Shown: piece by piece, positions 34,181 through 44,594 of the stretch
Layout: every line of letters begins with the position of its first letter
Numbering within the stretch: position 1 is the first letter of the stretch
Position numbers and translations under genes: made by a program
Source of the DNA: Aegilops tauschii subsp. strangulata
Taxonomy: Eukaryota > Streptophyta > Magnoliopsida > Poales > Poaceae
Direction of reading: 5' to 3'
Assembly (NCBI RefSeq): GCF_002575655.3
Contig: NC_053037.3
Span: forward strand, 451,701,793-451,765,792
Length of the DNA stretch: 64,000 bases
The notes under the pieces: generated by a model
What the model saw: the letters and a program-made list of their open reading frames with translations, nothing else
The model's database searches: none
Told to the model about the DNA's origin: nothing

Positions 34181-35470
34181 TCATGAAGCGTCGCAATAGA
34201 TGACGAAGTCTTTGCGAGAATCAGGGGGAGCAAGCACTGGGGCAGAAGTCAGCTTGTCCTTGAGTGCCTGGAAACTTTCCTGACACTTTTCAGTCCAATC
34301 AAACTTAACGCCTTTGTGTAGCAGATTGGTCAGTGGCTTGGCGATCTTGGAGAAGTTCTCGACAAAGCGGCGACAGTAGGTGGCTAGTCCGAGAAAGCTT
34401 CTAACTTGCTTGACAGTCTTCGGAGGGGTCCAGTCAAGAATAGCCTGAACGCGCTCTGGGTTGACAGCAATACCATCCTTGGAGATGACATGACCAAGGT
34501 AGGTGACTTCGAGAAGCCAGAATTCACACTTGGAATACTTGGCATAAAGTTGATGTTCTCGCAGCTTCTCTAGAACAAGTCGAAGATGTTCAGCATGTTC
34601 TTCTTTGTTCTTTGAATATACCAAGATATCATCCAGATAGACTACGACGAACTTGTCGAGGTAATCCAAGAATATGTAGTTCATCAGACGGGAGAATGTG
34701 GCTGGAGCATTGGTCAAGCCAAAAGACATGACGGTGTACTCGTAAGAACCATAACGAGTGACGAATGCGGTCTTTGGAATATCCTCTTCACGAACACGGA
34801 TCTGGTGGTAACCCAACCTCAAGTCGAGTTTAGAGAATATCGATGAACCAGCCAGTTGATCATACAGATCATTGATCCGAGGAAGGGGATATTTGTTCTG
34901 AATTGTAGCTTGGTTGATAGGACGGTAGTCTTGGACCAAATGGTTCGTTCCGTCCTTCTTCTTAACGAAGAGAGAAGGTGCTCCCCAAGCAGAGGAACTT
35001 GGACGAATGAAACTCTTGCGAAGAGATTTGTCGATTTCCTCCTTAAGTTCAAGGAGTTCATGAGGTGGCATCTTGTAGGGTCGTTTGGCAATAGGAACGG
35101 TGCCTGGTTTCAAGTCGATGACGAACTCGACAGCCCGGGCAGGGGGTATTCCTGGAAGTTCTTCTGGAAATACGTCTTGGAAGTCGTGAACGACTGGAAT
35201 CTTTTCAATTCCCTCAAGAGGTGTTGCGTTCAACGCATTCAAAGCATAAAGTCGTGCTTCAGGGTTTTGAACAAGCTGAGCATGGTAGGTTACTATCTCA
35301 TCGGAAGGATGTAGGAGGTGAACGACCTTGGTGGCGCAAACGATAGAGGCAGTATGCGCTTTCAACCATTCCATTCCCAGAATGAGGTCAATATTGGAAG
35401 ACTCCAGAATAATGGGAGAAACAAGGAATTCCAACCCTTCAATTTCAACAGGAACGTCGCGACCAATCAT
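34181..35470 (-). pseudogene. E6 reverse transcriptase
   Basis: The frame carries the end of protease ([10 protein letters not shown]), then the RT motifs [17 protein letters not shown]-like [51 protein letters not shown] and YLDDILVYS (catalytic pair intact), and the thumb region [13 protein letters not shown]. It ends within the start of RNase H (VIYCDAS) at a TGA at 34181-34183, where relatives have an amino acid, probably a CGA-to-TGA change. RT copies element RNA. Its own domain is complete. Confidence 0.85.
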
Positions 35471-35482
35471 GGTAGTTTGACA

Positions 35483-35882
35483 TCAGCCCGCAGGGGTGCG
35501 TACCACTATTGGAGTGTTCATGGGCTCGCATCGAATGTCGTGTGCGTATGCAAAATTTTCTGACATGAATGAATGTGATGCTCCTGAATCGAATAAAATA
35601 GAAGTCGGTATTGAATTAACGAGAAGAGTACCCATCACAGTGGCAGGCTGGTCTAGAACTTCATTCAAATCAACATGATTAGCCTGACCACGACCATAAG
35701 GTCTGCCATTGTTGTTATGGGGCTGATTGTTACGACCAGTTGAAGGTAGAGCCAGCTGATTCTGATTCTGAGGGCATTTCCTGGAACGGTGACCTGGAAG
35801 GCCACACTTGAAGCATAGACCATCATTGGGGTTGGGAGCAGAAGCTTGGGGTGGTACAGCCCGAAGGGGCTGCCTCTGCGGT
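35483..35882 (-). pseudogene. E6 Gag zinc knuckle and aspartic protease start
   Basis: The minus-strand frame has a CCHC knuckle (CFKCGLPGHRSRKC), a basic/Asn-rich linker, then the protease active site ILFDSGASHSFMS. A TGA near 35480 interrupts the way into the RT frame. This frame differs from the upstream gag frame; the change falls at a 14-base homopolymer. Confidence 0.8.
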
Positions 35883-35896
35883 GGGGGGGGGGGGGG
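35883..35896. repeat. 14-G homopolymer at the E6 gag frameshift
   Basis: Fourteen consecutive G (C on the coding strand, encoding prolines). The gag frame to its right and the zinc-knuckle frame to its left are out of register. Confidence 0.9.
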
Positions 35897-36711
35897 AGAC
35901 GAGGTGCAGCATAGGACTGTCTTGGTGCAGGTGCAGTTGGACGATACATGATGTGGGGAATCCATATCCGACGCTTCTGCACTGACGGGCCCGAAGATGA
36001 GCCAGCGTCACGGCTGCGCCTGAGGGATCCCTGCTGTTCCTGAAGACCAGTCTCGACCTGAATAGCCTTGTTCACCAATGTGGCGAAGTCGGCAAAGTCA
36101 TGAACGAGCAGTGCTAGCTTGATATCAGGGTGAAGACCATCACGAAACTTCTCTTGCTTACGAGCATCAGTAGCAATGTCTTCTTCATCATAACGTGACA
36201 AGTCTAGGAATTCCTGTTGATAAGCATCTATGGACTTGTTGCCTTGGGTGAGGTTGCGGAACTCTCGCTTCTTCTTGTCCATGATTCCCTGAGGAATGAA
36301 GTGGGCACGGAAAGCGACTTGGAAATCCGGCCAAGTGATGACCGTTCCAGCAGGTAGGGTACGCCTGTGGTTGTCCCACCATTGAGCAGCGGGACCCTTC
36401 AGAAAGAAAGATGCAAAGGTGACGTAGCTAGCAGGGGCCACACTAGCAGACTCCATTTCATACGTGATGTCGCGGAGCCAGTCATCAGCATCAAGGGGCT
36501 GAGTTGAGCTGCAGTAAATAGTTGGGTTGAGGCGCATGAAGTCCTGCAGAGTTACTGGGGTTGGTTGTTGATTCATGTTCGGACGAGGAAACTGAGCCAT
36601 CGTTCCTTCCATGAACTGGCGGTTCAGCTCAAATTGTTGCATCATCCCAGCAAAGAATTCGGGTGGTGGTGGATCGTTGGCACCACGGCCATGACCAACG
36701 GGTCTAACCAT
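35897..36711 (-). pseudogene. E6 gag (capsid part)
   Basis: The start is MVRPVGHGRGAND at 36711, chosen over the in-frame Met at 36828 because the extra 39 residues look like leader. The PF03732-type capsid core (QPLDADDWLRDITYEME, FFLKGPAAQWWDNHRR, FRAHFIPQGIMDKKKREF, GNKSIDAYQQEFLDLSRY) is typical of chromovirus Gag. The frame carries on past 35883 only as nonsense, because sense continues in another frame. Leader sequence 36829-37114 has no gene. Confidence 0.82.
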
Positions 36712-37114
36712 CCTGCTAACATGTAACAGGGGGTAGTTCAGCATTGAGCATTTGCAAAGACAAGGATCATTCATGATGAAACATGCATAATGAAAGAGGT
36801 ACGATGGATACCACTTCGTAGTCAACACGACAGTGTGTGTACCATTCAGAATACTATTCTAAGGAATATCTATGGCTTATCCAACTTTGGGGTGAATGTG
36901 GTCACGGGATCCTAATGTTAGAGTTAGTAAATTTGTTTAACCCGAATGGAAGAGAGATCAGAGTCCCAGAGCATAGACGAGGAGTAAAAGATCCTAATAC
37001 CACCCAATGGCGACGTGGGCCTGTAAGACACACAGCCAATGTTAGTAAATGTTTTTCAATGACTAGACTCAACTTCGGCCAAGGAGTTAGAAAGGGGGCT
37101 ACCTACACGCAGTC

Positions 37115-37127
37115 GGCTCTGATACCA
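37115..37127 (-). other. E6 primer-binding site (tRNA-iMet type)
   Basis: The minus strand reads TGGTATCAGAGCC, three bases after the 5' LTR end. It matches the 3' end of initiator tRNA-Met. Confidence 0.88.
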
Positions 37128-40100
37128 ACTTGTGACGCCCTCGATTCAATCGTACACTAATCATACACGCAAATGTGTACGATCAAGATCAAGGACTCAC
37201 GGGGAGATATCACAACACAACTCTAGACACAAATTAAAATAATACAAGCTTTATATTACGAGCCAGGGGCCTCGAGGGCTCGAATACATAAGCTCGAATA
37301 CACAAGAGTCAGCGGAAGCAACAATATCTGAGTACAGACATAAGTTAGGCAAGTTTGCCTTAAGAAGGCTAGCACAAAAGCAACACGATCGAAGAGGCAA
37401 GGCCTCCTGCCTGGGAGCCTCCTAACTACTCCTGGTCGTCGGCGGCTTCCACGTAGTAGTAAGCATCGGCGGTGGCATCTGGCTCCTGGGCTCCGACATC
37501 TGGTTGCACCAACCGGAAAGGAGAAGAAAGGGGGAAAAGGGGGAGCAGAGCAACCGTGAGTACTCATCCAAAGTACTCGCAAGCAAGGATCTACACTACA
37601 TATGCAACATTATCAAAGGAAGGCTATATATGTGGACTGGGCTGCAGAAATGCCAGAATAGAGAGAAGGCCTAGTACTATCGAAGACTAGCATCTTCAAC
37701 ATCTTCAAGCATCTTGCAGCATCAGAAGAGATAAGAGTAGCATAAAGTAAAGTAGTAGCAGTGTTATCAATCTCGGCCGGAGATCCTTTCTCGACCCCCT
37801 GCGAGAAAGCAATCCCAGAGCCATACTATCCAGTTATCATCACAAACCAATTCTCATCACAAGTATCCAGTTCTAGTTGTATCGATCGGGATACAACTCC
37901 AAGTGTCCGTTACCGTAGGACAGGCTATCGATAGATGTTTTCTTCCCTGTAGGGGTGCACCAACTTACCCACCACGCTCGATTAACTCCGGCCGGACACA
38001 CTTTCCTGGGACATGCCCGCCCTCGGCCAAACAATACGCCGCAACCCGACCTAGGCTTAGTAGAGAGGTCAGCACGCCGGACTAAACCTATGCCCCCAGG
38101 GGTCATGGGCCATCTCCCCGGGAACTCCTGCACGTTGCGTACGCGGCCGGTGAGCAGACCTAGCTACCTCCTTCAACAAGGCAGGTGCTTACGCAGTCCA
38201 ACCCGGCGTGCGCCGCTCAGTCGCTGACGTCTATTAACCTTCGGCTGATGCATACGACGCAGAACGCCCATACTATGCCCACGTGATGGTTAGTGCTATC
38301 AGGCCACAGGCCCCTCAGATCAAATATCCAAATCGTAGTGGATTAGGAACGCGCGGTAACCAGCAGAGACTCACGAAAGAGGTGACCCCGTCGCCCCGTC
38401 TCGAGGACTTGCGGAAAGGGCTAGGAATGCCCGGCCACGCCTCGTAATTATCTCGCGGGCACCTTCCAGGTCAACCCGTCTCCACATCACTCACAATTAT
38501 GCTCGCGCGGGTACCCCTCAGGGTCGACCCGTCTTTAGTAACATGGTTCAGTGTAAAGTCATAGTAACCATAGTAACCGTGTGTCCAAACATCAAGGGGA
38601 AAACCTGAGGAATCACCCCCAATGAATTCCACTCGATGTAATCATTAAGGTGAACGTAAGAGGGACCACCCTCGAGGTTCACACTTCAGGGGTTGCACGA
38701 CAGAGTCGTATCGGAAGTGGTTAACGCGGAATCACCCTCGATGACCACGACCGAATAACTACACTAGCGGGTTAACATCAGAAGTGCTGATGAGGCCTCA
38801 CCCTCGGCACTCGATAGTAACCCAGTAGTGTCGAGCAACTAAGGGGAAGTGATGTGCGGTGTCGGGGCCTGGTCTTCGATCCAGTTGATCGGGTCTTCGA
38901 TGATGAAGCAGGGGCAACAAGGACAAGGTGGGGGTCACTGGTGGATCACTAACCAACCTATACTAAGCAGTTTAGGATAAGCAGGTAGGTAACAATGAGC
39001 AGGTTACAAAAGCAGGCTATGCATCAGAATAGGAGCAAACAATAACAGTAGCAAAATCTAATACAAGCATGAGAGAATGGAATGGGCGATATCGGGATGA
39101 TCAAAGGGTGGCTTGCCTGGTTGCTCTGGCAAGGAGGGGTCGTCTTCGACGTAGTCGATCACAAGGGTGGCATCGGTCTCGGGGTCTACCGGAGAGAAGA
39201 GGGGGAAGAAACAATAAATATAAAGCAAACATAGCATCACAAAGCATAACATGGCAATAAGATGTGCCGGATGTGAACTAACGCAAGGCTACACGATAAA
39301 GGTGAAGGGGGAATTCAACCGGGAATGTATTCCCGGTTCCGGACCTGTATCAACCAGATGACCGGAGGGGGAATGTTCCATGTTCAGCATGCTAGGGGCA
39401 TGTGTCCGATGAACGGACCGCGTATTCAGATTCGTTGGATTTTTCTGAGCAACTTTCATGTAGAAAACATTTTCATCCGAGGTACTGTTTATTTTCTATG
39501 TATTTTCAAAGATTAAAGCATATTATGAAATTATTTAAAATAACAGAAAAGGAATTATGACATGAGCAGAGTGTCAGCATGATATCAGCAGGTCAACAGA
39601 CCTGCTGACTGGTCAAACTGACTAGTGGGTCCCATATGTCATAGAGAGAGGGCTAACGGCGGGTTATTTTAATTGAACATGGGTTAATTAGCAGTTGGGC
39701 CCCACATGTCAGTGACTAATTAGTTTAGCTAATTATTTTTATTTAGGAAAATGTTTTAATTAGGTTAATTAGGCGGGGGGCCGTGTGTCAGTGGCACTGA
39801 GTGCCAGTCAGCATAGTTGACCATGGTCAACGTGGTCAAATGGGTCCAGGGGGCCCATAGGCAGCGACCCAGAGGCGGGCCCTGCCGGTGCCAGGTCAGC
39901 GCCCGCGCCGGAGCAATGCCGGTGAGGCCATCCGCGGCGGCCGAACGCCGGAGACGGACGGAAAACGCATACGGGGCACGGAAAGAGGTGCGGCTAGGCG
40001 CGTTCGAACGGCCACTCGACCGCGCGTCGAGTGGTGGTGGTGGCATCGCCGGACCTGGCTGGAAAAGTCGCCGGCGACGAGGTCCGCGGGGGAGCGGCTA

Positions 40101-40331
40101 CGGTCGACGGCAGAAAAGGAGCTACGGCGCGCTACAGCTCAGGCGAAAGGGCTAGGCGCGTGCTGCGCGACGCGGTGAGGCTAACGGGCATACGCCCATG
40201 ACCATTTGGTCACCGGAGACTCGCCGGCGACGAGCTCCGCGGCGCTGCGTTCGGGCGCGCGTGGGGAAAGTATCTAGCGCGCGTGCGAGGACGGCCGGAG
40301 AGATGAGGGAGGAAGAGAGGCTCACCGAGTG

Positions 40332-41220
40332 TGTCACGACCGGATTTTTGGGGTAATAATTTCCCAGAAAAACGGCCTTTGCACTCACCAGCCCCAGGAT
40401 TACTATTAGCTGATGAGGCACCAACTTGATACAAGAATTCCAAGCAAGGTACAAAAATGTGTAGTACACGACCATTGTGGCCTAGGAGTACAACACTTGG
40501 TTTCTAATGGTTGAGGGCGGAAGCGGTTAGGTACATCTGCGTCTATGGGACTCCATTTTCCACAAGAACAGCTGACTAGGATAACTCCTATCTTCGCGAG
40601 GCTGCTATCGTCAAATACGTAGATTCCGAAGCTGTCACCGCGATGCTTATCTCCATGCGCGAAAATCTGGCCAAGACAATAGCCAGGGACAAGCCAGTGA
40701 GTACGTTTGAATGTACTCGCAAACATTAAGAACACGGGTATAATATATCAGGAGGTAATCATGCTCCGAAACATTCATGATGATAAGTCTGCCATGAAGT
40801 AAACAAAAATCTATGATGCATGCGTGCAGAGAAAATATGGACGTCCAATACGGAAGTAAAAGAAATGTACTGAGCGAGTGTCTAAAATGACTCCCCGAAA
40901 GGTTGCAAATAAATTAACGATGCCGCAGTCGGGCGTCTGAGCGACACCACAGAAAGAGCTTATGAAAGGTAAACAAACAACCAGTATGCCACAGTCGGGC
41001 GTCTGAGCGACACCACATAAACGGCTTATAAAGGGTAAATCCACTGATAAAGAATTGTTTTATCATAGAGAGTATTCAAGTCCAACAATACCTCTTGAAA
41101 GTTTTCCACTTGATGTAAAAATCCATAATAACAAAAGGGTAAATCTTGACAAATGGAAAAGTTTATTTCCTAGCAAAATTTTAATAAAATAAAACAAGGT
41201 CAAAATTTTGGGGTGTCACA
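40332..41220 (-). repeat. 3' LTR of E8, internally deleted
   Basis: It matches both ends of the 4257-base LTR but lacks about 3.37 kb. The junction lies at TAAAT 41036-41040, a five-base homology shared with the two breakpoints (45299-45303 and 48666-48670) of the other LTR. It holds two tandem-repeat units where the other has four. The polypurine tract (minus-strand AAGGGGGGTAG) lies just beyond it at about 41225-41235. Confidence 0.85.
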
Positions 41221-41790
41221 ACACTACCCCCCTTAAGAAAAATCTTGTCCTCGAGATTTGTCAAAAAGCTATTTTGAACAAAAACTGTTTTTATCAAAAG
41301 AAATCATGCAACTGCACAAAAACAAAGCGGCTATAGTGAGAGGGCAAAAAGTGGTGTAAAACCACAGGGTAATACACTGGCGTAGCGTGGGAAAAAAATC
41401 TATGGTTGGGGAAAAACGAGATATTTCCACGCGGATACAGTAACTTAGAATAAATTCTAAATTACTAAAATACGCTGGTCGTACCCGAGAGCACAGTGCT
41501 CTCTCTGGCAGACACGTGGACCCAGGGCCCACTGTCGGCCTCTTCTTCTACCTCTGGCTCTCTCTTCTCTCTTGCGTGCTCTCCCGCACTCCCTCCACCA
41601 GCGATGCCTAGCTCGTAGGGCATCGAGGCCGCACCGTGGTAGTGCGCGGCGTGCTAGCTGCCGGTGCAGTGTGCACTCACCTCGCGGGCTAGTGCGCTGT
41701 CGGCACTGCTCGCGGACTCGCCCCCGAACACCGGCGGTTGAGCGTCGAGTGGCGCTGGTGGACCTCGCCCACCGTACACCGATCTCGAGC

Positions 41791-41797
41791 TATAAAA
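41791..41797 (+). promoter_or_regulatory. TATA box of a possible antisense mini-gene in E8
   Basis: GCTATAAAATG on the plus strand is followed by a pyrimidine patch (CTCCTCTCTTCTTCCTC) and a CA at about 41826 that would suit a start site. A G-box core CACGTG lies at 41513-41518 upstream. Confidence 0.45.
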
Positions 41798-41898
41798 TGA
41801 TCGCGGTGCTCCTCTCTTCTTCCTCACATCTGGCCTCGTTCCTACTCCTCCTTCCTTCTCCTCCATTGCTGTTAGCAGGAGCTCGAGACGAGGCTCTA

Positions 41899-42060
41899 AT
41901 GGCGGAGGCGATGCCGGACTGGTATGTGGTCCTGGTGTGTGGAGGTTTGGCGGTGCTGCTAGGGTTCTCCGTGCTTCTGTGTGCGATGATCCTGGATGAT
42001 CGTCGTGATGCTGCCGCTCGAGTGTTAGCTCTTCGCGGCGGCGGCGATCACGTGGATTAG
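41899..42060 (+). CDS. Possible antisense mini-gene: 53-residue single-pass membrane peptide
   Basis: The ORF is on the plus strand, opposite to E8's own ORFs, from ATGGCGG (good plant start context) 102 bases after the TATA box to TAG 42058-42060. The peptide has a short acidic start (MAEAMPDW), one hydrophobic stretch of about 22 residues (YVVLVCGGLAVLLGFSVLLCAM), then a charged tail (DDRRDAAARVLALRGG). The frame is open upstream to 41572, but an earlier Met at 41797 overlaps the TATA box and so would be outside the transcript. It lies between the element's coding ORFs and its 3' LTR, the same place as the antisense genes of Tat elements. It may also be a chance ORF. Confidence 0.4.
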   Translation: MAEAMPDWYVVLVCGGLAVLLGFSVLLCAMILDDRRDAAARVLALRGGGDHVD

Positions 42061-42481
42061 GCGCGGCCTCGAGGGCTAACTGCCGTCGGTGTGCTGGGGC
42101 AACTCGTGCCTGAATGATCACTCACAAATCTCTCTCACTGAGACTGTGGTGTCCTTGCGTGTGATCAGTTAGGCGTAAAAATGTGCTCAAGGATTTGTAA
42201 TAGTGCTCGAGGTCGAGTGGTTGCCGCTGCGAGTCCGCTGTTACGGTGCTGCACGAATAAAAATCTATGTTGTGAAAAAGGTATACGCCGCAGTGACTCG
42301 GGGACAGAAATCTCCTCAAAGACATGTTGCGAGAGAAAAAAATTTAACAAAACTAACAGCAGTAAAACTGCTCACATAACTGGAACTAAAGAGAATCGGA
42401 TCCCTCGCACAAAATTTGGGAACCACGAACACGCTACAACACATAAACAAAATACTGGGATAATAAATACAGCGGAGGCGT

Positions 42482-43027
42482 TTACAAGTAAAACGGCAAA
42501 AGGACAGGGTCCTGAGAAAACGCCTCTGGTACTGGGGCACACTCCTCTTCTATCGGGGGAAGCGGGTTGACCAGTCGATGAATGCGCCTCTCCTGGTCAG
42601 GTCTCAGCGGTCTGGCAATAGCGATCCGAGGGTTTAAATCAGCGAGGCTCTGGAGATAACCCATTACCCGCTGAGTTAAACGTTCCTGAGCGATAACGTA
42701 CTGGGCAAGGTTGGCCAGTACTGGATCTCTCTCAATTCGTCCACCGGGAAAAGATGCAACTTCTCCGGGTGCTGCACGACTCGGAAAATAATAGTATCCT
42801 CGCTCGCTGGCATAGGGTACCGCGAATCGAAGACGAACGAGCGCCTCGTATGCAGCAGCTTCTATGGCCATATGCGGAGTCGGCATGGATTTCCCCACGA
42901 AGGAGACTTCCGTAGGGTCTTGGTTTGGGTATGCGGGAGGGATGTGCACCACTGCCCAATATTTCGAGGTGGAAGGGGTGATCCTCGATTTGAGCAACTC
43001 GTACTGGGGTGGACGGGTGGCACTCAT
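42482..43027 (-). CDS. E8 ORF B, unknown protein, paralogue of ORF A
   Basis: 181 codons from ATG 43027 (MSATRPPQYELL); a splice-acceptor-like TTTACCTGCAG lies just upstream, so it could be a downstream exon. The central part reads KYWAVVHIPPAYP, then a VSFVGKSMPTPH strand, then helix MAIEAAAYEALVRLR, then YYYFPSR, then DPVLANLAQYVIAQERL. The same order occurs in ORF A. The strand-strand-helix pattern ending in an Ala-rich A...AA.EAL..LR helix resembles the end of a double-stranded-RNA-binding domain. I do not recognise the family beyond this, and the resemblance is only a pattern. Confidence 0.6.
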   Translation of the reverse strand: MSATRPPQYELLKSRITPSTSKYWAVVHIPPAYPNQDPTEVSFVGKSMPTPHMAIEAAAYEALVRLRFAVPYASERGYYYFPSRAAPGEVASFPGGRIERDPVLANLAQYVIAQERLTQRVMGYLQSLADLNPRIAIARPLRPDQERRIHRLVNPLPPIEEECAPVPEAFSQDPVLLPFYL

Positions 43028-43487
43028 GGTACTGCAGGTAAAGTCCCACAATAATTTAACAAAACTACCCGGGGTTGCGTCTGGGGTTCTCAGCTAAATA
43101 CTGGGGGTCGGCATGGCAAAGGAATGGCTGTGAGTGTGGCGCACAAAGGTGAGGGGTACTCGGCAAGGTCACGAAGTGGCCTTTATATAGTATCGGGGGT
43201 GGGTTATCCACCGGGGTGAAGGGTAACTGGTTGTCGATCCTGTTCTTGGGTCAAAGCCACAGATATACATATCACATAAATGTGACACATTACTGTGGGT
43301 GCCGTCGGGGTTGGTCTTGGTAGCTGCGCCCGAAATTTAAAAAAAATGTAACTGTACGCTAACGTACATATGCATAGCTACTACTCCAAAATAAGGGCGC
43401 TCAAGCAGACAGCATGTAATAAAAGCGATACAAGACCACACCATTACAAGGCGTAGGAAAACTAAGGCTCGATACAACTCGAGCGAC

Positions 43488-44282
43488 TTAGTCTACTTCG
43501 TTAATGTCTAAGTGGGCTGGCCTGGCGGATGCCGAGGTTTCTCCACGGGTTTCTCCGTCAGGATTTGCCGGCTGAGGTTGAGGGGCTGCAGAGTCGGGGT
43601 AATGGTGATGACCATCGCGGGAGTTGTTGGCCACAACCCCGTTGGAATGGGTTCCCAAAAGGCGACGAAGCGCTTCTGGCGACACCAAAGTACTCTGGTT
43701 GATGGCTCGGGCGGACCTCAAGGGATCGATCGGGTGTCCAAATAGCACGACTGGGTTGTCGGTGTCGGGCTCCGCGTCTCTTCTCGCCGGGGTTCGGCGA
43801 ACCAGTTCTCCACGAGCTGCGATCAGATCGAGGGTGACCTGATCGAACAGTTGCTCTAGTGCGCTTACATAGCGCACCAGATGCAATAGTGCCGGATCCG
43901 TCTCGTGATCTCCGTTGGCAACCTGGGGCGGCCTACCATACCCGTCACGACTGGGGTAGTAGTAGAACGAGCGACAGTTAACTCTGGGCGACAAGTGCCG
44001 GAGTTGAACTATAGCTTCTCGGGCTACCAGTTGGATGGCTTGTGGCTCAAAGGAAGTTGTCCTTCCAGTGAACCTGTAGGGGCGTTCTGGCGACAGACCC
44101 CTACCGTAGATGTGCACAGTGGCCCAGTACTGATGGCTCTCACCGTACATGGGTCCCTGGTACACAACATATTCAGGAGGCTCTTCTAATGCATAGGCAC
44201 GGCGGGTGAGGTTTGCGAGCACGGTCACAAAACCTCCAAGGTTGGTTGCGGTGGTCTCATTGTGAACAATGGGACCAGGCAT
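43488..44282 (-). CDS. E8 ORF A, unknown protein, paralogue of ORF B
   Basis: 264 codons from ATG 44282 (MPGPIVHNET), about 300 bases after the PBS, the usual place of gag. It has QYWATVHIYGRG, then YRFTGRTTSFEP, then AIQLVAREAIVQLRH, YYYPSRDGYGR and DPALLHLVRYVSALEQLFDQV, collinear with ORF B. The C-terminal 100 residues are low-complexity (His/Pro/Asp/Glu). There is no CCHC knuckle, no protease and no RT. No stop or frameshift is visible, unusual in this nest, which hints at recent activity or selection. Possible roles are RNA binding or packaging; this is inference. Confidence 0.65.
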   Translation of the reverse strand: MPGPIVHNETTATNLGGFVTVLANLTRRAYALEEPPEYVVYQGPMYGESHQYWATVHIYGRGLSPERPYRFTGRTTSFEPQAIQLVAREAIVQLRHLSPRVNCRSFYYYPSRDGYGRPPQVANGDHETDPALLHLVRYVSALEQLFDQVTLDLIAARGELVRRTPARRDAEPDTDNPVVLFGHPIDPLRSARAINQSTLVSPEALRRLLGTHSNGVVANNSRDGHHHYPDSAAPQPQPANPDGETRGETSASARPAHLDINEVD

Positions 44283-44577
44283 CGTGGCTTGGTTTGGGGA
44301 AAGAGGCTGTGTTGTGCTGTGGCTAGCGTGCCCTTTTTATAGGGAAAGGGGACGGAGTCTTCCTCCGCACGCTTGCGATAGAGACAGGTTGGGCGTCAGT
44401 CACTGGCGCGTGATTGACGGGCTAGGCTGATAGGTTGGGCACCGTCCGCCGAAAGGCGTCGGGTCACTGTGGAGCTATCTTACGTGGGAAGCTTGACCGG
44501 GGTCAGGCTAAGGTCTGGTGGTTTGGTTAACCTAGGTTATTGACCTGGCTAAGATAGGATTAGCCAATGGTCAGCCT

Positions 44578-44590
44578 GGCTCTGATACCA
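44578..44590 (-). other. E8 primer-binding site (tRNA-iMet type)
   Basis: The minus strand reads TGGTATCAGAGCC, four bases after the 5' LTR end, as in E6. It fixes the orientation of E8 as minus. Confidence 0.88.
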
Positions 44591-44594
44591 AGTC

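Noticed and set aside
41572..41898. Upstream extension of the E8 antisense ORF, with a signal-peptide-like start at 41797
   Set aside because: That Met overlaps the TATA box, so it would not be in the transcript; upstream codons look non-coding.
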